Positions 26,985 through 35,305 of a stretch of 64,000 nt of DNA are shown here, one piece after another. A program made the position numbers and the translations under genes. The stretch is from an uncultured Pontibacter sp. (GTDB lineage Bacteria; Bacteroidota; Bacteroidia; Cytophagales; Hymenobacteraceae): assembly GCA_947499125.1 (NCBI GenBank), contig CANMMP010000006.1, forward strand, positions 50,668 through 114,667. Direction: 5' to 3'. The notes below the pieces were generated by a model. The model saw only the letters and a list, made by a program, of their open reading frames with translations. It made no database searches and was not told where the DNA came from. Positions within the stretch are counted from its first letter, which is position 1; every line of letters begins with the position of its first letter.

Positions 26985-27045
26985 TATAGTTTCTAAAACA
27001 AAAAGGGCATGTGTTCAGCATGCCCTTTTTGTTTTAGAAACTATA
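26985..27045. terminator. Bidirectional terminator with 27-bp perfect stem
   Basis: The arms 26985-27011 and 27019-27045 pair without a mismatch around a 7-base loop. The base of the stem is TATAGTTTCTAAAAC paired with GTTTTAGAAACTATA, so AASTATA words form part of the structure. T tracts on both strands suit the convergent genes either side. Confidence 0.92.
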
Positions 27046-27050
27046 AAGTT

Positions 27051-27497
27051 TTAGTTTTTTGGCATTTTACCTTCTGCCTGCATTTTCTGTAACACACGCA
27101 TGGCAACTTCGCGACCATATTCCTGCCCTTTCACCATCGATTCCTGCATTACTAGTGGAGTTTTTTCCAGTATTTTCTGGCCAAGCGGAGTCTTGTACAA
27201 AGCGATCATGTCTTTAATTTCCTGGTGCGTATAATGCTTGTCGTAAACAGGTATGGTCATATCTACCAAAACCTCTTTGGTAAAACTCTTTTCGAATTCT
27301 GTCCATAGTTCTGCCGGCAAATTTGGGTTAGACTTGCGCATAGATTCCATACTGGCTTTCATCGCTTGTACACCTAGTTCTCCGGCCTTAGTCAGGATAA
27401 GTAACTCTCTTATGTCTTTATTCTTCGCATTATCCTGGGCAAATACGGTTGTGCAGCTCACTAGTAACACAAGCAAAAGGGTGTAAATTTGTTTCAT
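27051..27497 (-). CDS. DUF2059 domain-containing exported protein
   Basis: 148 residues when started at MKQIYTLLLVLLVSC (27497); an in-frame ATG 12 codons upstream gives a less natural signal. The signal could be cleaved at FAQ or processed as a lipoprotein at the Cys of LVSC; both fit. The mature part is the helical DUF2059 domain (ELWTEFEKSFTKEVLVDMTIPVYDKHYTHQEI, then LYKTPLGQKILEKTP). The role of the domain is unknown. It converges on the TSUP transporter gene through a shared terminator. Confidence 0.82.
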   Translation of the reverse strand: MKQIYTLLLVLLVSCTTVFAQDNAKNKDIRELLILTKAGELGVQAMKASMESMRKSNPNLPAELWTEFEKSFTKEVLVDMTIPVYDKHYTHQEIKDMIALYKTPLGQKILEKTPLVMQESMVKGQEYGREVAMRVLQKMQAEGKMPKN

Positions 27498-27720
27498 TGG
27501 TTTGATTGTAAAAGTTATAAAATGATGTAGCATACAGCCTGACGTTTATAGTTCAGAAGCTATGGCGCTGGCTGTTATTTTAGTAAATATAGAAAAAGTC
27601 GCAGATAATACACCTAGGATTAATCACTATAGTATGACTGTGTTACCAATTGTTTAACAATGCTTGGAAGCTGATACTATAGCTCAGTAATTAAGCAAAT
27701 CAACAATCCGTAATTAACCC

Positions 27721-27728
27721 TACCTTTG
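27721..27728 (+). promoter_or_regulatory. Predicted -7 element of rhlE-type helicase gene
   Basis: TACCTTTG fits TAnnTTTG and lies 52 bases before the start codon. Confidence 0.45.
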
Positions 27729-27779
27729 TACATAGTTTTTGCCGTAAGTATAGGCAATCAAGTATAAACAGCACCCCGC

Positions 27780-29045
27780 ATGAAGTTCGACGATTACCGC
27801 ATATCCGACGAAATAAAGAAAAGCCTGAACAAACTGGGCTTCAGAAAGCCAACCGATATCCAGTTCAAAGCCATTCCGCCTATTATGAAAGGGGAGGATG
27901 TGCTGGCTATTGCCCAGACCGGTACCGGTAAAACAGCAGCTTTTGCTATACCTATACTCGACAGGTTCCAGTTTAGTAAGAACAGGCGCCGCGACGATGG
28001 TATAAAGTGTGTGGTGATGGTGCCTACCCGCGAACTGGCCATACAGATAACCGAAGTGTTCAATGAAATAGGCCGGGGCACACGCGTGTCGGCTTTCAGT
28101 GTTTTTGGTGGCGTAGAGCAAGGCCCCCAGATAGCGAAGCTGCAGGATGGCATTGATATACTGGTTGCTACGCCCGGACGCCTTTTCGACCTGGTAAGCC
28201 AGGGGCATGTAATGCTGCACCGCGTGGAAGTGCTGGTGCTCGACGAGGCTGATCACATGCTGGACCTGGGCTTTATACACGACATCCGCCACCTGATAAC
28301 CAAACTGCCGCGCAACCGCCAGACGCTGTTCTTTTCGGCAACTATAAACGAAGAGATAAAAGAGCTGGCCTACTCGCTGGTTAACAAGCCTGTCCGCATC
28401 CAGATATCACCGAAAGACCCGGTAGCAAAAAACGTGGACCACTCCGTGATGTATGTAGGCATGGATGATAAGCGCTTTTTCCTGGAACGTATTGCAAACC
28501 AGAACCCGGATAAAAAGATACTGGTTTTTGTGCGGACCAAAGTGCGTGCAGAACGCGTGCAGAAGGCCATGGAGAGGGTGGAGATAAAAGCAGAAGTAAT
28601 ACACGGCGGCAAAGAGCAGGATGACCGACTATCGGCTATGAAGTTGTTTAAGAAAGGCGATGTTAAAATGCTGATCGCAACGGATGTGAGCTCCCGTGGC
28701 ATTGACATACAAGGCGTAGATTATGTTGTGAACTATGACCTGCCTGAGCAGCCTGAAAACTATGTGCACCGGGTTGGCCGTACCGGTCGTGGTACAGCCA
28801 AAGGTATAGCCGTAAGTTTTTGTGCCCCGGAAGAAAAACCTATACTTGACGAGATACAACAATACCTGACCAAGGATATAAAAGTAATTGAAGTTGACGA
28901 ACAGGATTATGAGGCAACTATAGATTTCAGCGCCGATGCCAAATACGACTGGAAAGCATTGATGAAAGAGGCCGAAGAAGACGAAAAGAAAACAAAAGCC
29001 CTGAAAAGCAAGAAAGCCAGCGCCAAAGCTAAAAAGAAAAAATAA
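27780..29045 (+). CDS. DEAD-box RNA helicase, RhlE type
   Basis: A 421-residue ATP-dependent RNA helicase. The Q motif (KPTDIQFKAIP), motif I AQTGTGKT (residues 45-52), Ia PTRELA, II DEAD near 154-157, III SAT, and VI HRVGRTGR are all present, so it should be active. The C-terminus ends in a short Lys-rich tail (KKTKALKSKKASAKAKKKK) likely to bind RNA. Such helicases remodel ribosome assembly intermediates or structured mRNA, often in the cold. It is monocistronic, with its own promoter box and terminator. Confidence 0.94.
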   Translation: MKFDDYRISDEIKKSLNKLGFRKPTDIQFKAIPPIMKGEDVLAIAQTGTGKTAAFAIPILDRFQFSKNRRRDDGIKCVVMVPTRELAIQITEVFNEIGRGTRVSAFSVFGGVEQGPQIAKLQDGIDILVATPGRLFDLVSQGHVMLHRVEVLVLDEADHMLDLGFIHDIRHLITKLPRNRQTLFFSATINEEIKELAYSLVNKPVRIQISPKDPVAKNVDHSVMYVGMDDKRFFLERIANQNPDKKILVFVRTKVRAERVQKAMERVEIKAEVIHGGKEQDDRLSAMKLFKKGDVKMLIATDVSSRGIDIQGVDYVVNYDLPEQPENYVHRVGRTGRGTAKGIAVSFCAPEEKPILDEIQQYLTKDIKVIEVDEQDYEATIDFSADAKYDWKALMKEAEEDEKKTKALKSKKASAKAKKKK

Positions 29046-29074
29046 AGCCTTTTTTGGTACATTTAGAACTATAG

Positions 29075-29102
29075 AGCCTGCACCTGACTAGTGCGGGCTT
29101 TT
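29075..29102 (+). terminator. Terminator of the RNA helicase gene
   Basis: Stem AGCCTGCAC (29075-29083) pairs with GTGCGGGCT (29091-29099) with one G-T wobble, followed by T residues. Confidence 0.75.
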
Positions 29103-29251
29103 ACATTTATACTTAACCCTGAATCAATAATACTGGCAGTATTATTTTAAGAATTTTTATTGTACTAAGTAAGCATAATGTTCGTATAATAAAGTATAAA
29201 TAAATGTATTACGTGCATATTTAATTGCACACAATCGGAAAGGATTATGAG

Positions 29252-29494
29252 ATGAAAAGACAAAGATTAGGATCCATGTCGGGTTTGTTTTTTACAAGCT
29301 GGCAAGGGTACAACAGAACAGGAGATGAAAACTTTAGCCACAGTCGGCAATACAAGGATGAAGTAACACAAACTATGCTGGAGGGCGAGCGCCTGGAGCA
29401 GAAAAAGACCACAGGAGCTACAGAGAGCAAAGCTCCTGAAGCGTATACACCTGATGAGAAGGAAGCACCTGTTAACCCGCAAAATTGTTTATAG
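29252..29494 (+). CDS. Hypothetical small protein
   Basis: An 80-residue frame starting at MKRQRLGSMSGL (29252; an in-frame ATG at 29225 also exists). After a short hydrophobic patch (GLFFTSW) it is highly polar and acidic/basic, with KDEVTQTMLEGERLEQKK and a Pro-rich acidic end. No signal peptide, domain or family is recognised, and it could be a disordered protein. A Gly/Ala-rich purine stretch (GGAAAGG) precedes the start. Coding status is moderate: length is short but codon use is reasonable. Confidence 0.5.
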   Translation: MKRQRLGSMSGLFFTSWQGYNRTGDENFSHSRQYKDEVTQTMLEGERLEQKKTTGATESKAPEAYTPDEKEAPVNPQNCL

Positions 29495-29556
29495 GTTATG
29501 CGAAGTAACGATGCCTCTACCCGAAAAAATGCCGTCATTGAACTGACGCCGCATTT

Positions 29557-29591
29557 CTAAAGCCACCCTGTTTAAAATGGAGTGGCTTTAG
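29557..29591. terminator. Bidirectional terminator-like hairpin
   Basis: Perfect 10-bp stem CTAAAGCCAC/GTGGCTTTAG with a 15-base loop, between the small gene and the convergent CNNM-type gene. T tracts are weak. Confidence 0.6.
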
Positions 29592-29620
29592 CTTTTAACA
29601 GCCATTCTATCCCATTCTTC

Positions 29621-30922
29621 TTAAGCCTCTTCCTCGGCTATCTCTTTCATTGGTTTTACCAGCACTTTATCAACCCGGCTCGAATCCATATCCATAATTT
29701 CCAGTTGATGCGTTTTAAGTGTAAGCATGTCGCCCACCTTCGGTATTTTAGAAAGCGTAAACAGAATATAGCCGCCCAGCGTGCTGTAGCGTTCCGGGTG
29801 TTCAGGTATAAGTTCAGTTGCCAGTTGCTGGTTTAATTCTCTTACCAGTATGCCGCCATTTACCAGGTAAGTGCCGTCTTCACGTCGTATTACCTGCGGG
29901 TCGTTACTTTCATCCACATCAGGCAGGTCACCAACTATAGCTTCCATAATATCGTGCAGCGTAATAATGCCTTCCACGGCTCCAAACTCGTTTACTACCA
30001 GGGCCAGGTATTGCTTTTTGCGCTGGAACATCTTCAGCGTTTTCATAGCGTACATCGACTCCGACACAAATAGCGGGGGCTTAAGCACTTCGCGTATCGG
30101 TTTCTTGTGTTTGTCTACCTGTTCAAAATAGTCTTTTACTGCCAGTAGGCCTATAATATTATCGAGAGAGCCTTCGCCAACCGGAAACTTTGTATGCGCA
30201 CTATCTGAAATGGTCTGGTGCATCTCTTCAGGAGTGCGGTTCAGGTCGAGCCATTCTACTTCGGTGCGGTAGGTCATCAGGCTGCGGTTGCGTTGTTCGT
30301 ACAGGTAAAACAGGTTGTCGTGCAGACGTTCTTCTTCTTTCTCCAATACACCTTCGCGGCCGGCTACTTTTATCAGGTGCCGCAGTTCTTCTTCCGTTAA
30401 TGAGGCGCCTTCGTTTGTCTGCTTTATGCCCATCAGCTTTATAGCCAGGTTAGTTGAACCCGAAAGTAGTTTTACAAAAGGGTAAGTAGCTTTGGTGAAA
30501 ACCTTTATTACAGGTGCAACAGCTAGAGCAATACGCTCGGGGTTGTTAAGTGATATGGTTTTAGGTATAAGCTCACCGATAACTATAGTCAGGTACGTGA
30601 TGATGCCAACCACCACCACGATCGAGATCTGCGGAGCATAAGGTGCCAGTGCATCTACACTTGCTATTACCGGAGTAAATTTCTCTGATAAAGCCGCACC
30701 ACCATACGCACCCGCTATAATACCGATCAGAGTTATACCCACCTGCACCGCCGATAGAAAGTTCTCGGGTTCATTTAGAAGGACAAGTACATCTTTTGCG
30801 CTGCTGCTTCCCTGGCTGGCTTTCTGTTCTATGCGGCTCCGTTTTACCGAGACCAGGGCAATTTCTGAGAGTGCAAAAAATCCATTAAGTACGGTAAGTA
30901 TAAGTATAACAATTATTTCCAT
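29621..30922 (-). CDS. CNNM/CBS-domain transporter-associated protein (HlyC/CorC family)
   Basis: A 433-residue integral membrane protein. The CNNM (DUF21) transmembrane domain covers ~1-185 (ALSEIALVSVKRSRIEQ near the start). Two CBS domains lie at ~200-330 (TKFPVGEGS ... AVEGIITLHDIMEAIVGDL), and a CorC_HlyC domain closes the protein (~345-425, GGILVRELNQQL). Relatives move or regulate magnesium or other divalent cations, with the CBS pair sensing adenine nucleotides. The old name hemolysin does not imply toxicity. It is followed by a small membrane protein gene. Confidence 0.92.
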   Translation of the reverse strand: MEIIVILILTVLNGFFALSEIALVSVKRSRIEQKASQGSSSAKDVLVLLNEPENFLSAVQVGITLIGIIAGAYGGAALSEKFTPVIASVDALAPYAPQISIVVVVGIITYLTIVIGELIPKTISLNNPERIALAVAPVIKVFTKATYPFVKLLSGSTNLAIKLMGIKQTNEGASLTEEELRHLIKVAGREGVLEKEEERLHDNLFYLYEQRNRSLMTYRTEVEWLDLNRTPEEMHQTISDSAHTKFPVGEGSLDNIIGLLAVKDYFEQVDKHKKPIREVLKPPLFVSESMYAMKTLKMFQRKKQYLALVVNEFGAVEGIITLHDIMEAIVGDLPDVDESNDPQVIRREDGTYLVNGGILVRELNQQLATELIPEHPERYSTLGGYILFTLSKIPKVGDMLTLKTHQLEIMDMDSSRVDKVLVKPMKEIAEEEA

Positions 30923-30954
30923 TGAGTTATAGTAGCAGTGAAGGACACTTTTGG

Positions 30955-31158
30955 CTAAAGGTTAGCTGACGATTTATCGGAGCAGCCGTTATACCCGATG
31001 GCCTGGTTGATGGGGCACCAGCGTACAAAGCCGGTTAAAATAGGTATCAGGCCAAGCGCAGCCAGGGTTTTGGTGTTATAGTATGCGCCTACGCCTATTA
31101 AAGCAAGTCCGGCCATCACCCGAAGTTTTTGCTCTGTTAATCCAACATTACATTCCAT
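30955..31158 (-). CDS. DUF2892/YgaP-like small membrane protein
   Basis: A 67-residue protein with two hydrophobic helices (VMAGLALIGVGAYY and LAALGLIPILTGFV) and the conserved WCPINQAIGYNGC ending of the YgaP transmembrane family. The two Cys in this ending are typical. The rhodanese domain found in E. coli YgaP is absent, as in most short members. It may be linked to sulfur or redox metabolism, but this is inference. It lies between the CNNM gene and the cytochrome c gene on the same strand. Confidence 0.82.
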   Translation of the reverse strand: MECNVGLTEQKLRVMAGLALIGVGAYYNTKTLAALGLIPILTGFVRWCPINQAIGYNGCSDKSSANL

Positions 31159-31190
31159 AGCTTTTATAGTTTTAACTGTTGATCTATACT

Positions 31191-31562
31191 TTATACTTGT
31201 GGAACGGAGATGGCTTTATCCTGTTTTGATTTACGTAAAGTTTTAATGTATACGATCAGGTTGTCAAGCTCCTCATCAGTTATAACCTCTTCCTTAAAGG
31301 CGGGCATTACACCCAGTCCGTGTCGTATCTGGAAGCGCATCAGGAAACCGGGCAACGGCTTATCATTAAAGGCTGGTGCAAGTCCTGCCTCGCCGCCGGG
31401 ATGGCATTTTGTGCAATAGGTATCAAATACTACTTTGCCCTGTGCAATGGCAGGCTCAGAGACCGGCACCGGTGCATAGGTTGGTTCGCCGCGTTTAGCT
31501 GTGCCGCAGGCTGCAACCAGGACGAACGCTACAAATAAAGTATATAGGAATGTCGTTTTCAT
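31191..31562 (-). CDS. Lipid-anchored cytochrome c
   Basis: A 123-residue class I cytochrome c. The lipobox VAAC anchors it at Cys19. Haem c attaches through Cys50 and Cys53 with His54 as the proximal ligand (CTKCH), and Met86 in GVMPAF is the likely distal ligand. It is encoded 10 bases after the glucose/sorbosone-dehydrogenase-like gene on the same strand, so it is the probable electron acceptor for that enzyme. Length is normal for a single-haem domain. Confidence 0.92.
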   Translation of the reverse strand: MKTTFLYTLFVAFVLVAACGTAKRGEPTYAPVPVSEPAIAQGKVVFDTYCTKCHPGGEAGLAPAFNDKPLPGFLMRFQIRHGLGVMPAFKEEVITDEELDNLIVYIKTLRKSKQDKAISVPQV

Positions 31563-31572
31563 AGTTTTGGGT

Positions 31573-33027
31573 TTAGCGTACTGTCCGGGTAATTTTCCAT
31601 ATCACGCCACTATTCTTCTGAGGTATAGTTTTGTCATCTGTCAGGCGCATTACTCCGAAATCTACAATGTATAAGGCAGTACCGTCCGGGCTGAACTTAA
31701 CGGATACCGGTCTTTCCAGTCCGCCACTTTTAAGTGCAGATGCCGGGGCGTTCTTGTCTCCTTTGTTTATGGCAAAATCGGTTACTACTCCATTAGCAGG
31801 GTTAACGCGTACCACCTTAAAGCCAACTGGCGCCATAACTTTACCTACGTTAGGGGCCATATCGCCGAACTGGGCAATAAAGGCTTCTCCGGTATGGCCA
31901 AAAGATGCAGCAGTAGAAAAGTCGAGGCCGTTGGATGAGGAGTGTACTCCCAAAGAGGCAGCAGGACGAGGCGGAGTACCGGGATGCCCTGCCAGAACAG
32001 GTTTTGGAGCGGCTTCGCCAGGTGCTTTAAATCTATCGCCGTTCATAGCAAGGCCTCCGGCAAAGTCGGGCCAGCCATACCATTGCCCTTGCTGCACCTG
32101 CCACAGGTAATCGCCAACGCCCCACACCGGCCTGCTGCCACGCACGTCGTAGCCATTATCGGTCACAAACAAACTGCCGTCGGGTGCAAAAGCCAGCCCA
32201 AAAGGGTTCCGGAAACCCCAGGCCACCAGTTCCATCGCTCCGCCATCTGTTGATACACGCATAACAGCTCCTGAGCAAGGCAAAGCACCAGGTATAACTT
32301 GCCCGGTTTCAGCGGGTGTGCCATAAGGTAAGTAGGGTCCGGTTACTTTTTTAGATTTTGTGTCGGGTGCTGTGCTCGTAAAGTTATGCCCTGCTAGTGT
32401 AATGTCCTGGCAAGGTATATCATGGAAGGCCGGGTTTCTTTTAAGCCAGCCCATATCATAATTATCTGGGCCCACCACACCTGCGTTGGTAGCAGTGCCT
32501 ATGCCAAAGTATAGCTTACCGTCGGGGCCAATGGCGGGGCCGTTCGTGTGGTGGTCTCCAAAGCTGGGCAGGTTTTGTAGCAGCGGGTTTATAGTTCCGT
32601 CTTTCGCGACCTGTAAAATTCTGCCTCCTTCCCGCTGGCCTCCTTCTGCTATATAAAAGCTTTCATTATAAAAGGTAACACCTGTCCAGGGACCGTTTAG
32701 TGTACCAGTGGCAATAGTGGTCTTTTTTCCGTCCGGGCTCACCTGTATCAGCTTTGGCTCCAGGAACTCCTCTCCATACGAATATCCTGCCTCAATTACA
32801 TATACATTGCCTGCTTCGTCAAAAGCTACATCGGTAGGGAAGGTAAAGTCTGCTGCAACTACTTCTGCTTTATAACCGGCCGGCAACTCAATATCTGCCG
32901 GGTTTATCTTTCTGGTTTCAGATAAAATGCTTTTTTGGCCGCCACCATTCGAGGAGCGCATCCTGTAGCACCCTGTTATTGATAATGCTATCAACAGGAA
33001 GAGAAAAGGAAGAAATGATGGCTTCAT
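31573..33027 (-). CDS. Glucose/sorbosone dehydrogenase-like lipoprotein (beta-propeller)
   Basis: A 484-residue lipoprotein (lipobox SITGC, Cys20) with a six-bladed propeller of the GSDH type: PADIELPAGYKAEVVA, FPTDVAFDEAGNVYVIE, GPAIGPDGKLYFGIGT and WGFRNPFGLAFAPDGSLFVTDNGYD. Enzymes of this fold oxidise sugars or sugar aldehydes with pyrroloquinoline quinone or act as soluble dehydrogenases. Cofactor residues cannot be confirmed by eye. The cytochrome c gene directly downstream supports an oxidoreductase passing electrons to the respiratory chain. Substrate is unknown. Confidence 0.85.
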   Translation of the reverse strand: MKPSFLPFLFLLIALSITGCYRMRSSNGGGQKSILSETRKINPADIELPAGYKAEVVAADFTFPTDVAFDEAGNVYVIEAGYSYGEEFLEPKLIQVSPDGKKTTIATGTLNGPWTGVTFYNESFYIAEGGQREGGRILQVAKDGTINPLLQNLPSFGDHHTNGPAIGPDGKLYFGIGTATNAGVVGPDNYDMGWLKRNPAFHDIPCQDITLAGHNFTSTAPDTKSKKVTGPYLPYGTPAETGQVIPGALPCSGAVMRVSTDGGAMELVAWGFRNPFGLAFAPDGSLFVTDNGYDVRGSRPVWGVGDYLWQVQQGQWYGWPDFAGGLAMNGDRFKAPGEAAPKPVLAGHPGTPPRPAASLGVHSSSNGLDFSTAASFGHTGEAFIAQFGDMAPNVGKVMAPVGFKVVRVNPANGVVTDFAINKGDKNAPASALKSGGLERPVSVKFSPDGTALYIVDFGVMRLTDDKTIPQKNSGVIWKITRTVR

Positions 33028-33096
33028 TTTGAATAGAAACTTTTTTTGTTAATTTTTAAGAATTAATAGTTCGTTACGAAGCGCAGGTTATTTAAG

Positions 33097-33423
33097 TTGA
33101 AAAGGCAGGAACTGGCAAATAGCTACTCAATACCCGGGTGGTACACACCATATTTACCTGAGGCTATACTTTGGGTAGCTGGTTTGCTGGCTATGGCCCT
33201 GATGCAACCGGACGGTGAGCACCTGTTCAGCTTTTGCCCTTTTAGTTATTTTATTTCCTGGTGCCCGGGTTGTGGGTTAGGGCATGCAGTGGCCTGGCTT
33301 TTCCGTGGCGACCTGGCAGCATCGTGGCAGGCGCACCCGTTGGGTATACCTGCAGTAATATTACTGGCTGGCAGGGCTATACTTTTGGCCCGGAAGCACT
33401 TTATACTTATACGTCAGCATTAA
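33097..33423 (+). CDS. DUF2752 domain-containing membrane protein
   Basis: A 108-residue membrane protein of the DUF2752 family. The signature FCPFSYFISWCPGCGLGHAV with the CPGCG motif is present, flanked by two or three hydrophobic helices. The start appears to be TTG at 33097, as no ATG lies upstream in frame; this makes the exact N-terminus uncertain. It lies just before a TM2-domain gene, a pairing often seen in Bacteroidota. Molecular function is unknown. Confidence 0.82.
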   Translation: MKRQELANSYSIPGWYTPYLPEAILWVAGLLAMALMQPDGEHLFSFCPFSYFISWCPGCGLGHAVAWLFRGDLAASWQAHPLGIPAVILLAGRAILLARKHFILIRQH

Positions 33424-33456
33424 AATCAGAATTCTAATCTTAACCAACCTTATACT

Positions 33457-33804
33457 ATGTCTAGAATGTTAAACCTGATGCCCGAACTGGAGCCAGATGA
33501 ATTGCATTACATCCAAAGCCTTGTAGCTGACCTATCGGACGAAGAAACCCGCCAGTTTGCTAATATTTATAGTGCCCGCCGCAAAAAGCCGCAGGATGTT
33601 TTAATACTGACAATTGTAGGGTTCTTTCTGGTGGCCGGCCTGCAGCGTTTTTATATAGGCCAGATCGGGATGGGATTGCTGTACTTGTTTACAGGTGGCC
33701 TTTGTTTTATAGGTACTATCATAGACCTGATCAACCATAAGCGCCTGACCTATGAATACAATATAAAAGAAGCTCAGTCTGTAAGGTCTATGCTAAAATA
33801 TTAA
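33457..33804 (+). CDS. TM2 domain-containing protein
   Basis: A 115-residue protein. Residues ~1-45 are soluble and acidic (PDELHYIQSLVADLSDEE). The TM2 domain follows: two helices joined by the LQRFYIGQIGMGLLYLFTGG turn, with the C-terminal DLINHKRLTYEYN. TM2 proteins are small membrane proteins of unknown function. It is 33 bases downstream of the DUF2752 gene and ends at a strong hairpin, so the two probably form a small operon. Confidence 0.88.
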   Translation: MSRMLNLMPELEPDELHYIQSLVADLSDEETRQFANIYSARRKKPQDVLILTIVGFFLVAGLQRFYIGQIGMGLLYLFTGGLCFIGTIIDLINHKRLTYEYNIKEAQSVRSMLKY

Positions 33805-33810
33805 GCCTTT

Positions 33811-33853
33811 AAAACAAAAGCGCGACAAGTATAACCTGCCGCGCTTTTGTTTT
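33811..33853. terminator. Bidirectional terminator
   Basis: Perfect 14-bp stem AAAACAAAAGCGCG/CGCGCTTTTGTTTT around a 15-base loop that itself contains AAGTATA. T tracts serve both convergent genes. Confidence 0.9.
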
Positions 33854-33874
33854 ATAGTTTGTAGTGTTTATCTG

Positions 33875-34756
33875 CTACTGAACTGGCAATACCGTATAGC
33901 CACGCTCGCGCAGCAGCTCCAGCAAACCACTGTTACCGGAAAGATGACCGGCACCTACAGCAAAAAAGGTAGGTTGTATGCGCGCTTCACGTTCCATTAC
34001 CGGTACCCAGCGCTTGTTGCGGCCAATTAAAAAAGCCTGCTCGTATAGTTTGTACTCGTTCTCGTTATAGTCTTCGCGGGCTAACTTATCCAGGCCGGCC
34101 AGGTCCTGCTGCATATACAGCTGCACCATCTTTTTATAGTTTACACGCGCTTCGTCCATATTGCTCACCATTCGTATCAGCATGGCTGTTTGTACGCTGG
34201 CTGGCATAACATCTATAGCGCCTAACTGCTCGCCTACACTTTCAAGGCCTATTACTTCTTTGCCTTGCTGCTGGGCCATTTCCATCAGGCTTTGCTCATA
34301 CGATACCGCTTTGCAGTCAGTTAACTGCGACAGTAACATAGAGTGCAGCATAAAAGGCTTCATGCGGTCCAGTTGTTTCAGGTCTATTTTAAGTGTCTGG
34401 TTAAAGTACTCTGACAGTAGTTTATAGTCCGCTTCGCTGAATGAGCCGCTCAGTGTACTGTCGCCGGGTAGCAGGGCAGCCTGTTGCAGTTCAACCATAA
34501 AGTTAGGCGCATCCATATCCACTTCCAGCGACAGGCGTTGCGTTTGTTCCAGCTTTGCTTTTACAGCTCTGCTAATATTCAGATTTTCGGGGCAGATGGC
34601 ATGTATGGTTCCAAACAGGTAAGAAGGCTTTTGCAGGCCATTACCGCTTATCTCCCAGAGCAAGGCTTTTGTTTGTGTAGTTTGTGCCAGTGCCGGGGCA
34701 TTGGTTCCTATCAATACAAGGAATACTAAAAACAGGCGATAGTATACACTTCTCAT
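33875..34756 (-). CDS. TraB/GumN family protein
   Basis: A 293-residue exported protein of the TraB/GumN (Tiki-like) family. The signal peptide ends at ALAQ (residue 25). The family motifs follow: LLWEISGNGLQKPSYLFGTIHA with the GTIH motif, a later GLESVGEQ, and FFAVGAGHLSGNSGLLELLRERGY near the C-terminus. These conserved Glu/His positions match the predicted metal-dependent peptidase core of Tiki proteins. The biological substrate is unknown. It converges with the TM2 gene and its promoter side opens onto a long AT-rich region. Confidence 0.88.
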   Translation of the reverse strand: MRSVYYRLFLVFLVLIGTNAPALAQTTQTKALLWEISGNGLQKPSYLFGTIHAICPENLNISRAVKAKLEQTQRLSLEVDMDAPNFMVELQQAALLPGDSTLSGSFSEADYKLLSEYFNQTLKIDLKQLDRMKPFMLHSMLLSQLTDCKAVSYEQSLMEMAQQQGKEVIGLESVGEQLGAIDVMPASVQTAMLIRMVSNMDEARVNYKKMVQLYMQQDLAGLDKLAREDYNENEYKLYEQAFLIGRNKRWVPVMEREARIQPTFFAVGAGHLSGNSGLLELLRERGYTVLPVQ

Positions 34757-35305
34757 AAGGTTGATTTTAGTTCTACGGTAAAGGTAATATTTAATATTTA
34801 TATATTTATGTATTCAGTTCTTAATATTATTATCAGGCTATTGGCTGTTATATATTTATAGTATAACACATGGTGCAAGCTATTGCAATTGTCAGCCAGA
34901 TAATTTATATTTGGTTATTCCTCACAAAAAAACAACTGACACTATACTTGTATAGGTGATAATGTTAACACGAATTTAATGTGATGGTTCCCCATCAATG
35001 GTAGATTAAACTACCTGAACTCCTGAAGACCTTTCCGATTCCAGGGAAGGTAGAACTGCACTTTTCGCAAAAAATAAAGCCGGAATAGCAGAAGTAACTG
35101 ATTACAAAGAGAATGTTTAAACTTTAAAGAGGAGGTATTGACTTAAATTCAGAATCCACAACTGTATTTTTATATAATAATATTTAAAAGTGCAATTAAA
35201 ATTAAATTTATAGGAAATATCACTACAAGTATTTTGAAATATGTTTCCTGTAAGTATATTTGGTACACAAACTAATCTATAACTATTTACTTAACACATT
35301 CTAGC
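34757..35305. other. AT-rich intergenic region upstream of susC
   Basis: 549 bases with no credible gene. It is markedly AT-rich, with few of the AASTATA words or REP-like hairpins seen in other gene-free stretches. The susC promoter lies at its right end. A purine-rich/loop-forming stretch around 34980-35080 (near GGTTCCCCATC) could be part of a leader or regulatory RNA, but no known structure is recognised. Confidence 0.6.
35233..35262 (+). promoter_or_regulatory. Predicted susC promoter
   Basis: A TTTG -33 box (35233-35236) and a TATATTTG -7 box (35255-35262) are separated by 18 bases, an excellent fit to the Bacteroidota housekeeping promoter. Transcription would start about 35 bases before the susC start codon. 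Confidence 0.7.
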
